This document shows positions 55,071 to 64,000 of a DNA stretch of 64,000 bases, piece after piece (positions within the stretch are counted from its first letter, which is position 1; each line of letters starts with the position of its first letter). The notes beneath the pieces were generated by a model. It made no database searches. It worked only from the letters and a program-made list of their open reading frames with translations, and was not told where the DNA came from. The position numbers and the translations under genes were made by a program. This DNA is from Magicicada septendecula (lineage: Eukaryota; Arthropoda; Insecta; Hemiptera; Cicadidae): NCBI GenBank assembly GCA_034769895.1, contig CM068369.1:424167479-424231478 (forward strand). The letters are read 5' to 3'.

Positions 55071-55733
55071 CAGGTCCGCTAGCTTCACATCAAACCGAAA
55101 TTGGTTCGAACAACTTACTTTACTAAACATTATATATTAAATCATATCTTTGTATTTTTAGATAATTAAGCTTATAATTGTAAGTGTTATACTTTCCAGA
55201 CTTGCCCTTTCTCTGACTATTCTAATATAACAGCTCAAAGAACCTGTGAATTAACCTTAATAATTTATATAAAAGTAATCGTTCGCCCTGAGAGAACGAG
55301 TCGATATTTTAACTGTTGAATAATCAATTTACAATCGATCCATAATTAATTTGTTAATAAAACTTGGAATTCTGCAAAACTGATTTCTATTTATTTCTAA
55401 AACATATAAATAGAATAAAATAGGATAATATTTAAATCACGGACTACACAAAAGGCGGCAATTACCAAGGTGGAAGGAGCATACACTCAGAAGAAGAAGA
55501 ACCGCAAATCAATTAGTACAGGAGACAATCCTATTAACGCAGAACCTAATTCTAATTACATGAAGTAATATAATTTGACAAAAACAATTTAAATAGAATT
55601 AAATTTACACCACAACAGTTTAAAATAATTAATCCAAAAACTATTAAAACATAAATTTTCAAAAAATAAACAAAATTTTTTATTTTGTTTGGGACATATA
55701 ATAAACATCGAGAAGAAAACACGTATTGTTACA
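55071..55733 (+). repeat. 3' LTR of element D, second part
   Basis: It resumes at CAGGTCCGCTAGCTTCACAT, matching the 5' LTR from 32193, and ends TTGTTACA next to TTTT. Ten bases present in the 5' LTR (TGATCCTCTG) are missing across the insertion point. Confidence 0.9.
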
Positions 55734-55737
55734 TTTT

Positions 55738-58413
55738 ATATAAAGAAAACTCATGGACCACGTTAATAGTGAGTTGTGATGGGGGTTTTAGATCATGTTA
55801 AGATTTTTACAAAGGTTTTGGCATGACTAGTTATGTTTGTGTTTCATGCCAAAGCTTATAGGTAACATTCATGAACCATGTTGTTAGAAATAGTTGGAGC
55901 CTATGAGCAGAATCAGAAGGTGATGCATTAGGAACCAAAAACCCATGAACAATAATCTAATCACTGATTAGTAGTACTGGTTAAGATTAGTGGGATGGCT
56001 GAATAGTATGCCAGTTAACTAATGATTGTGGCTAATTGTAAAATACAAGGTTTAACCATGTAGGCCATGTTTAAAACATAGCATGCCGGATGATTCTGTT
56101 CTTATCAGGTTATTTGCAACTAACATGTTGAATATTTTAGTTCCAGTATTGTTATGTATAAACAATCAGGTTATTATATTAATACTAATTATATTATTTG
56201 TCAATTAATAATTGTAAACTAGGCCATGGAGGCAGTATTTTGAATGATATGTTAAAGGATTTTATTGTAACCATTTTTTAAATAATGTTAAGGGTCCAGA
56301 CTCGTTTAGTAAATAGTAAAATCAGAAAAAAAGGGTTCAGAATCAGAGTTTAAGTAATAATAAATGTAAATTATTGAAAAACCACTAATGGCCTAAGCCA
56401 CAAATTCAATATAAAAGGAATAATGTCAGAGACAAATAGATTAGTAAATAAATGTAAGGAAACCAGAAGGGGACCAAATTTATACAATGCACTTTGTTGT
56501 TTAATAATACTAGCACATATTGAGCTAAATTAAAGAATTGTGAAGTAAAATTGCAAATGTGAAGGTAAAGTGTAGGCCCAAAGTTAGAAATTTTGTAAGG
56601 TGGGAAATCACCCTTTATAATAACCAACTTATGTAAATAAGGTATCAAAATGCTCATAATTACATAAAGAAGAACATGATGTAATTTAAATTTAAGGAAA
56701 CTTAAGGCTAAAAAAGGAGTATTTTTATTATAGGCAAATGAACATTTGATTTTTGTAAACTGACCATGTGACCTAATGAACTCTCAGTTTTGACCAATCA
56801 CAGGCCAGTATTGCATTGTCAAAAGACTGTTGATGAAGAAGCAAAAAAATGGAATTGTATTGTTAACCACCGCAGAGAGCAGATATGCTCTGATGAAACC
56901 AATTCTAATTAAATACAAGTAATGTTTTTTGGACCATTGGCAGTCAATAATAATTACCAACAGAAGTGGTAAACACTAGGGAAGACCAGAAAACAGAAAT
57001 AACTGAATTAAAACTAAAACTAAATCCAGAAACTCAGAAAATCCTGGCTACCTAGAGCGAATACACGTTTGTAAAGAACTTCTGTGGGTGAGACCGAACA
57101 AATTCATAGCCACACTACAGATACGACTACACAACACTACCATAGACACTATCTACACTAACAGAACAGACACTAGTGATCATTAATTAAAAGAAAAGCT
57201 TAAAAACTAAAACTGTGAACACTAAAACATTTATTTTAAAATAATTTGGGTGAGCTCGAAATTAACAGCTATACAGGTTAGACGTGTGAGCGGCCATCTT
57301 GTGGAAATATCACAGCCCGCTACAGCAACGAAACCATTAGTCATTGCTTAGTAACGAAGCTTGTTTGCAAATACAGTATTAAGATTTTAAATTTTACTTA
57401 CCTTTTGTGATGTATTGTATTTTTGTGTGCATTCTCTGAATTCAATAGCAGTCTCAAAGAACCCTTAAACCTTGAGATTTAATATAATTATTACAATTAA
57501 TTTGTTTACTGAAAGTTGTTAGTGTCATAATCAAATTGAGCAGTAGAGTCGACCCGACCATTATTTTGTTTCAACACAAGTCGACTGATCCTTTTCTGAA
57601 CAATTGAAATAAAAATAAATATTATTATTTTGACTGGAAAGAGTTGTCATTGTAGAGAATTAGAGAATTTACAGGGCAATTACAGGCAACAACCAGGAGA
57701 GTGAGCAGCGAACGGACCAGATTACTTAATAGAAGAACTAATAATGATGTAATGCCAGTCAATCTGGCTCGAAGACAGAATCAATTACGGCAACAAATCC
57801 GTTTTTACACAGATGGAATCAACTTTCACTTAATAACTTTTCTCGATAAACGAATTAAAAGCAACACATTTTCTACATAAAATTAAAATACACATCAAAG
57901 ACTGTTACATTACAATATACAGCTTACATAATAAAATAAAGTTGTAATAAGAATAATTATAAAAATAAAATAATAATTATTATTTTTAACATTTTTATTG
58001 TTAAAGTTATTACAGTTATTATTCTTTTTTCGATTTTGCCTGAATATTGACCAGATGAAATAACTTCTACATGAATTTCCTTGCTGTTGTTTTCTTCTTC
58101 TTCTTCTTCTTCTTCTTCTTTTTATTATTATTATTATTATTGTTATTAACCTTCTTCATCTGTGAGAGCAACACAGGACATAATTTCAAGAGGATATTAG
58201 GTAGGAGATCTCCCAGATAACATTGTCGAAGCAATGCTTTTAGGAGAGGATACCTGGAACTGTGTGGCATGCCTTGCAGAAGAGATTCTTCAGGCGAAGT
58301 AGATAAGCTTGGATAACATAACATAGAAGAAGAATAACAAGTCAGACATGAGCCCTAGGGGTGAAGAACAATAGGCCTAGCCTGAAGTAATGTGTCAAAC
58401 AGTTCCTGGTTAG
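55738..58413. other. Intron 1 sequence right of element D
   Basis: No recognised gene. An open stretch without ATG at about 57649-57879 (plus strand, after a TAG) encodes an Arg/Gln/Asn-rich sequence of about 75 residues with no recognised family. A TTC microsatellite lies at 58092-58121 and an ATT run at 58123-58142. Confidence 0.5.
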
Positions 58414-59015
58414 TCTGAGGCATTCATGGCCGGCATCAATGTTAGAGTGTTGGCTTGCCGGGCTGTAAGGCCGTGATCTAAAGTTGTTGCCTGCAAACGT
58501 GATGAACAAAAGTTGATGAACACAGTCGCCACTGTCGTTTGAGGCAGCCAGAAAAGTCTGCTACAGCGGAGCATGAACTCGCTAATGCCGACCACCTCAT
58601 CCTCTTTCAAGAGACGAGACTTCTGTCATCGGTGAGTGCGTATTTCCCTCGAATGCATATGGAGTCCGTCCAGATTCAAATACATGCAGTGATTGCAATG
58701 AATCAGTAGGGTGAGTCCCTCTCATTAAGTACTCTTTATATTCGAGTCATGGCAAACCAATAACAATTTGCCTTCTTCTCGTTGGCCAGTGGTTTCAGAC
58801 AACATCTTCGTTTGGACTCCAAACGTTTTATGAATAGGGGAGCCCAACAACCACTGTTCAATGGTTACTGACTGCGATAATTTGGTCAGTGTTACAGCCT
58901 TTTGCTACAACTTTATGCACACTGAAGATGGCCGTCGAAGGTAAGGACGAAACGTTTGCAGCCAACAATTTTAGACCGACCACGGACTTACAGCCTGATA
59001 AGCCAAAATTCTAAC
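58414..59015. mobile_element. Inverted SINE-like structure with flanking direct repeats
   Basis: CAGTTCCTGGTTAGT (58399-58413) and CAGTTCCAGGTTAGT (59016-59030) flank about 600 bp. Its two ends carry the same tRNA-like stretch in opposite orientation: GGCTGTAAGGCCGTG near 58462 and the complement of GGCTGTAAGTCCGTG near 58981. Matching arms extend about 50-55 bases each. It could be two SINE heads joined head to head, or a foldback/MITE. Confidence 0.5.
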
Positions 59016-59141
59016 AGTTCCAGGTTAGTGTCCTAAAAGAGGAAATGAAGGTAGTTTTTTTTTAGTGGGTCAAGTGTAATAACCAAACCCACAGGCCCGG
59101 GCATTTCTACAACAGATTTTCTACCTACTTCATCAAAAAAC

Positions 59142-59200
<59 letters not shown>
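59142..59200. repeat. (TAT)n microsatellite, about 20 units
   Basis: A perfect trinucleotide run directly before the LINE remnant. Confidence 0.97.
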
Positions 59201-59201
<1 letters not shown>

Positions 59202-59209
59202 ACTGTCAT

Positions 59210-59935
59210 AGCTAACACCAACGGTCTGAAACCTTCCATGCTCCGATTACTGTAGTCAATTGCAGTACTGCTTTATGATGTGGACATCTGGGTCAATGCA
59301 CTCAACACCCAGAAATACAGAAGACAGATATCAGCACTGCAATGTAATGGTATATTCAGAGCAGCTTGCTCCTACCACATGGTCTCAGAGTCCACGGCTC
59401 TTGTAGTCGCAGAAATAATCTCACTGATCTGTTGGTGCAGGAGCAGAAATAGATTTACAAGAGGAAAACCAAACTAGGGAACATGCAGGATCAAAGGGAG
59501 ACCAGAACCCATACTATAGTTCAGTGGTAGGAAAGATGGACAAACAAAATGAAGATGGATTGCCAGGTTCAAAAAGATGTTACCTAAGTGGATAGACTGA
59601 ACAGGAGAGAAAAATTACTATTTGGCACAATGTTTAACTGGACATAGCCTATTCCAAACTCACCTCTATAGAAAGGAGAAAGTAGACAGGCTACACTGCA
59701 TTTTCGTAGGCATGAGCTAGACAATGTGCATTACATGTTTTTACCTGTGACAGATAGAAGGCTAACCTGGAGAATTCAGTGGGGCAGATCAAGTCTAACA
59801 ACATCACTGGATCGATGCTACAAAGCAAAAGCCACAAGAATCATATACCAGACTATGTACAGAAGATTTTATGGTAAAAGAAGAAAATTATCTTGCTAGA
59901 GCCACTGACAGAATAGCAGTAAGCAGATGACACGG
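59210..59935 (+). pseudogene. Non-LTR retrotransposon (LINE) RT C-terminal remnant
   Basis: One frame near 59280 reads VNALNTQKYRRQISALQ and ACSYHMVSESTALVVA, matching the tail after the reverse transcriptase in R1/Jockey-like LINEs (ALRRK-x-QR...R-x-ACSYRTVS-x-A). Later fragments QWQERW-like and HCIF in other frames continue the same region. Many stops and shifts; fully decayed. The clade assignment is tentative. Confidence 0.7.
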
Positions 59936-60448
59936 ACCCACTATAAGTGTTACACACACCATAGATTGTTGACCTTCCTGTAGAAAAACATCAGTTTTCG
60001 ACAGTGTCCAACATAAAAAAAAATTATACCACAACAAACCAGTGGTGGTTTGTGTCTGAAAAAATAAATATCAGTATACACCAGAAAACTTATAGGTATT
60101 TAAAATAAGAACAATGTAAAAGTTATTAATGTACCTCTAAATAAACATATAAAGTAAATTACTACTCTGCTAATCTAATGTCATAGTTCATTTGTAATAG
60201 CAGATTTCATAAAATATTTTATTTGGATGCACGTATTTATTTTGTTATTTCTTTTTGTTAGATAAAATACATTCATTTTATCAGTTTTTGCTAGCACAAA
60301 AAATGTACTAGTAGGCCTATATATGGATCTATCAACCTCAGATTATTCTGTCTATCAAGTTTTGGGGGATAACACAAAATTTTAGGGCAGTAGTCAAATT
60401 TGGTCATGAACACACTTATAATAAAACTTAGTTTCATAAAAAATCTAC
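59936..60448. other. Intron 1 sequence beside exon 1
   Basis: Nothing recognised. Confidence 0.6.
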
Positions 60449-60655
60449 CTTGGCTTCCATCTGTCTGACCCAATATATGCGGCAAACAACTGGTGGCATA
60501 TCAACTAGTTTGAGACTAGATGTATTTGGGTCAATAGTTATGCTACCAATATAATCCTGCAGTAACCCTAACAGGCTTTCTCTCTCTGGTAGTAGAGCAG
60601 TTTGTACTACTGGACGCTGTATAAGTTCTTGGTAACGTTTAAATTCATGCATTAA
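60449..60655 (-). CDS. DYNC2H1: DYNC2H1 exon 1 of window (69 codons)
   Basis: This internal exon starts after an acceptor reading TTTTTGCAG and ends at AAG followed by the donor GTAGAT, phase 0 at both ends. It encodes 69 residues from LMHEFKRYQ to WVRQMEAK. The C-terminal WVRQ-x-E-x-K stretch is a strongly conserved piece of dynein-2 heavy chains and is what identifies it. The next exon lies about 31 kb away to the left. Because the segment opens directly behind a splice acceptor, the methionines just upstream are intronic and not a start. No further upstream exon was recognised between 60656 and 64000. Confidence 0.88.
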
Positions 60656-61609
60656 CTGCAAAAACATTACAGAAAATTAAATTAAATATGAAAATAATGT
60701 AAATACCATATATAAACTAATATTTTTTTATTAACCGCAGCTATTATAATTAATAATCAAATATTACAAGAATGAATATATGGGAAGAATTGTTATAAAG
60801 TGGTAATTGGATGAAAGGCATGGGATTAATTAATTACTCATGCCCAAACCCTCAGTTACTTACCCAAAGTCCTCAATTACTTAACAAATTAAATATCTGT
60901 ACTGTTAAAAAACACTGAGAATGCACTAAAAGTTTTTAAAACAGAAATTAACAGTGAGGGATGAGGATGATCAGAATTTTATCATGTGTGAGAAATAAAC
61001 AGTATTGGAAGGTTAAAAGACATGAAAATGCTAGACAGTATTGTACACCTTTGCCACAAAGCTTAATTGAATTCCTACTCCACAAGTTGTCTTAACAAAT
61101 TAGTAGCAAAAGTTATTGCTGTAGTGCAGCTTCTAGTATGTGCAAAAATAGAGAGGTAGATTTCAATTCACATGTAGTTGTATGTGAAGTTCAGCCCAAG
61201 TGACAGGAAAGATGACTATCACTGTGTACAAATAAAGGTTATACATCATTTCTATGTGTAGGTCAGACACTTACATATACACATGCAACATGTTTGTATT
61301 TTTTGAGCACGTGTTTCAAGAGAACATCACGAGGAATTAACAAACTGTTGTGGAATTGTGTCAAATCTTGTAGCAGAAATGATCCTTCTCATAAACAACA
61401 AACAACTGACTCCTATCTGAGAAAACTGGAAAATTATAATGCATACTGCTCTAGCAAAATATTCTGAGTACTATCATATGTATATGCCACTGTGAAAACT
61501 GGAAATGGGACAATTGCTGGTAACCGTCTATGATTACCAATATTCACTGCTTTGTAGTGGATGTTAGAAATGAGTGTTAGTTTCTAACATCCACTGGTGA
61601 TTTCCTGAA
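60656..61609. other. Intron upstream of exon 1
   Basis: No exon was recognised. A perfect inverted repeat, AGTGGATGTTAGAAA (61556-61570) with its complement at 61581-61595, forms a 15-bp stem with a 10-base loop. Confidence 0.55.
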
Positions 61610-62285
61610 ATCATTTATTGTTTTCTGTTGATTTTGGAAATTATAACAACAACAATTAAATTTCCCATTCTATTTTCTGTGGGTTATTAATACTGACCCT
61701 GTCGTTCCTTTTCTTTATGGCATTCATATTAGAAATGAGTGGAGATCCCATGGCAAGTTATTTCTGGTCTTTTATCAGACATTATATGAAAAATTTTGAA
61801 AATACTTATTTATTATCTGGCAGAAATAGATTACAAAATATAATTATATTTTACAAATAGTATGTTGATGACACTTTCATTATTTTTTATGGGACTCTGC
61901 AACAGATGAAATGAAATTAAAAATTACATGAACAATATATGTAAGAACATAAGATTCACACTTTAAACTGAAAATGTCATTCAATTAAACTTTCAACAGT
62001 GACAAAAACAGGAAATAAATTCAACATCAGATTTACAGGAAACACACCACCACTGATGTAACCATAAAAGCAGAGTCTCACCATCCAATTACTCAAAAAA
62101 TGGCTGATTACAACAGTTTTGTGAACAGATTACTTACCAATACATTGCAAATGAATGCATTTCAAAAAAAAAAAAAACTCAATATAATAAAACATAATCA
62201 TAATAGATGATTTAATTAAAAATAAATGTGATAAACGCAGAAGACTGAACGACCAGACAACATATGGCAATATTCTCCCCAAAAT
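61610..62285 (+). pseudogene. Penelope-like retroelement remnant (reverse transcriptase)
   Basis: Fragments in shifting frames read GDPMAS (from the PMGSPLSP block), YVDDTFIIFYG (active site), and then TIKAESHHPITQKMADY and NRLLTN, the HHP-x-x-QK-x-A and LL-x-x-P region characteristic of Penelope-like elements. Many stops. The presence of this class agrees with the hammerhead-like motifs at 27-28 kb. Confidence 0.75.
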
Positions 62286-62320
62286 TTTAATTTATAAATT
62301 TAAGAAGCTAAACAGAACTA

Positions 62321-64000
62321 CCACATTTCATCGCATAATGGTCGCCCTCCCATAATGGTCACACCCTACTTTTGAAAGAGCTAAAGTTTGTATTAAAAAG
62401 TTTTTAATACAAATTTTTTTTTCTAAGAAAAATATTTCTTAGAAAAAGAAAGAATACACGTCAGGAAATTTATACTATATGTAGTTCAGTAGAGATGTGT
62501 AAAGGCATGTCTTTACCTTTTGTGCGATACTTTGGTAGGTGGTAGAACGTGTTCACATAACCGGTATTTCCAGTTCTCCCTCACCCTTAAACAATTGAAG
62601 TAAGGCTACTTCACAAACACGCTGAATGATTAGTGGTGAGTCATTGTTTGACGGTTGAACTGTGAACATCTGCCCACATCTTCCTGCTTGTGCAGGAATC
62701 TGTTCTGTGTCGTGAACAGATTAACCATCCAGTAATGGGAAAATATACCAGTTACACTGCAGGCTTCAAGCTAAAAGTTATTGTGTTTGCCGAACAACAC
62801 GGTAACAGAGCAGCGGAACGTGAATTTTCAGTAAGTGAAAAGTCAGTGCCTGGTTGGGAAAAAATGAAGGACAAGTTAAAAAACACTAATGTTTCAAGGC
62901 ATGTTTTTAGGGGAGCTAAAACTGGTAAGGTTGTAGAAGTTGATAATGATGTATTTAAGTACGCTGAAGAACTAAGAAAGAATTATTGTTGTGTTACATT
63001 TGATATGATTCAAACTTAAGCTCGCGAAATAGCAAAAATTAAAAACTTAGAGAATCAATTTAAGGGTAGTCGTGGTTGAGCGTATAGATTCACGCGACAT
63101 TACAATTTATCTCTTAGAAGGAGAACAATTTGTCAAAAACTTCCAGCTGATTATAACGAAAAAATAGTACAATTTCATCATTATGTTATAAGTGAATGGA
63201 AAAGTAGATGCTATTTACTTTCACAAATTGGCAATGCAATGCAACTGCCGTCTGTTTTGATAACCCCCGAAATACCACCATTGAAAAGAAGGGTGCATTA
63301 ACTGTAACTGTTAGAACAACTGGTAACGAAAAATTGCGTTGCACCATAATGCCACTGCCGCCTTTCGTTATTTTTAAAAGAAAGACAATGCCTAAGGGAT
63401 TAAAATTACCATGAGGAATTCATGTTCGGGTGCAATCAAAAGGTTGGATGGACTTGGAACTAATGATAGACTGGGTGAAATCTGTCTGGAACAAAAGACC
63501 AGAAGCGGCCAGCCCTTCTCGTTATGGACAGTTTCCAGGGTCACATTGTGGGGAAGTGAAAGAACTTTTGGAAGAAGGCAATATTGGGCAAATAGTTATC
63601 CCTGGTAGCCTTATATCAATTCTACAGCCGCTAGATGTAAGCATTAATAAGGCATTCAAGGATAATTTACGCCGTTTTTACTCAGACCGGATGGCAAACG
63701 GTAACCATCAGTTGCCTCCAAGCAGAAAAATTAAGCGTTCATCAATCGAAGTATGGTGTGCATGGGTGATTAATAGCTGGAATTTGATAAAAGCTGAGAT
63801 CATAGTGAAAAGCTTCAAGAAAACAGGCATATCAAATTCGCTATATGGTACTGAAGATGATGCTTTGTGGGAAAACGATTCTTGCATCAGCGACAACGTA
63901 ATTGTACCACCAGAGTTAGGCGATACCAACGAAGAAGAAAGAGAATCTTTAGAGACCGATGAGTGATTGCGGTAAGTCAACATAATTTTGAATTGCTAAA
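62321..64000 (+). mobile_element. Second pogo/Tigger-type transposon, right end outside window
   Basis: After a TA at 62319-62320 the sequence CCACATTTCATCGCATAATG begins, with a partly repeated CATAATGGTC unit; this looks like a terminal repeat. A pogo-type transposase follows on the plus strand. The 3' end and the partner repeat lie beyond 64000. Confidence 0.75.
62735..63966 (+). pseudogene. Pogo-type transposase, broken
   Basis: The likely start is ATG 62735. The first 95 codons form a CENP-B/pogo helix-turn-helix (YTAGFKLKVIVFAEQHGNRA, FSVSEKSVPGWEKMK, RGAKTGKVVEV) and stop at 63017-63019. The middle (about 63020-63430) is decayed with stops and frame changes. The last part, 63430-63966, is open and holds PGSLISILQPLDVSINKAFK, the conserved LQPLDVSINK block, and an acidic tail. 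The middle DDE residues cannot be read reliably. Inactive. Confidence 0.82.

Larger units (their letters stand above)
29837..55733 (+). mobile_element. Element D: large Ty3/gypsy retrotransposon with nested inserts
   Basis: The element is bounded by TTTT at 29833-29836 and 55734-55737. Two LTRs of about 3 kb start TGTAGCATGACAG and end TTGTTACA. The interior runs PBS (32878), gag, protease, reverse transcriptase/RNase H, integrase, a repeat-rich 3' part and a PPT-like stretch before 40199. The 3' LTR is split by later insertions between 42969 and 55071. D occupies most of intron 1 of DYNC2H1, opposite in strand to the gene. Confidence 0.9.
16220..60655 (-). other. DYNC2H1: Dynein-2 heavy chain gene, internal segment of six exons
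   Basis: This spans six exons of the heavy chain of cytoplasmic dynein 2, the motor for retrograde intraflagellar transport in cilia (beethoven in Drosophila). Reading right to left, the exons line up in order with the stem/linker region of the family, ahead of the AAA motor. Exon lengths are 207, 170, 193, 228, 99 and 131 bp, and intron phases are 0, 2, 0, 0, 0, then 2. No exon has a stop or frameshift, so the gene looks functional. Introns are about 31.1 kb, 1.45 kb, 10.3 kb, 156 bp, 423 bp and more than 16.2 kb. The long ones hold all the mobile elements listed here. The assignment rests on recognising the family by eye; start codon, motor exons and stop lie outside the window. Confidence 0.9.

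Noticed and set aside
56870..56910. A third hammerhead motif at CTCTGATGAAACC
   Set aside because: CTGATGA runs straight into AAACC with no stem II before a GAAA.
57649..57879. A further DYNC2H1 exon
   Set aside because: It is on the opposite strand to the gene and has no splice sites or family match.
61280..61450. Possible upstream DYNC2H1 exon
   Set aside because: The minus-strand frames contain stops and no conserved dynein block could be seen.

Overview
The window looks like a piece of an animal nuclear genome, most likely an insect or another arthropod. It is AT-rich, the one host gene is split into small exons by very large introns, and almost everything else is nested transposable elements (Ty3/gypsy-type LTR elements, hAT, two pogo/Tigger elements, LINE, Penelope-like and SINE-like pieces). 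The species cannot be named from sequence alone. No bacterial operons, CRISPR arrays, tRNA or rRNA genes were seen.

Host gene. On the minus strand, six consecutive exons of a cytoplasmic dynein-2 heavy chain gene (DYNC2H1; Drosophila beethoven) run from 60655 down to 16220. All six are open, their phases are compatible, and each has a recognisable splice site at both ends. One intron (exon 3 to exon 4) uses a GC donor. The intron between exons 1 and 2 is about 31 kb and the one after exon 6 runs off the left edge; both are filled with retroelements. Neither end of the gene is in the window.

Layout, left to right. 1-11795: a tandem array of a gag-only (non-autonomous) LTR retrotransposon on the minus strand, called A, with the shared layout internal-LTR-internal-LTR. 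11796-15841: the 3' part of a plus-strand Ty3/gypsy element, B, which A interrupts inside the RNase H region; its 2.4-kb LTR is followed by three primer-binding-site-like motifs. 16220-17256: exons 6, 5 and 4. 17505-26620: an old Tigger DNA transposon with a hAT element (17715-20986, perfect 8-bp target duplication) and an internally deleted tRNA-Leu-primed LTR element, H (22030-25502), nested inside. 27527-29339: exons 3 and 2. 29837-55733: a large Ty3/gypsy element, D, with 3-kb LTRs; its 3' LTR was later invaded by a SINE-like retroposon, a 62-bp LTR-derived scrap, and a compound insert containing E (plus strand, fairly complete gag-pol), a mini-LTR fragment (G) and F (minus strand, gag-only). 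55738-60448: intron with microsatellites, an inverted SINE-like structure and a LINE remnant. 60449-60655: exon 1. 60656-64000: intron with a Penelope-like remnant and the 5' part of a second pogo-type transposon that runs off the right edge.

How the pieces relate. A and F encode only a coiled-coil Gag-like protein. Its N-terminal part resembles the Gag of E, and all three elements use tRNA-Lys-type primer sites, which suggests that A and F depended on E-like enzymes supplied in trans. The most unusual single feature is a RanBP2-type zinc finger in the Gag of E, where a retroviral CCHC knuckle would be expected. D has no zinc finger at all at the equivalent place, only an Asn/Arg-rich low-complexity tail.
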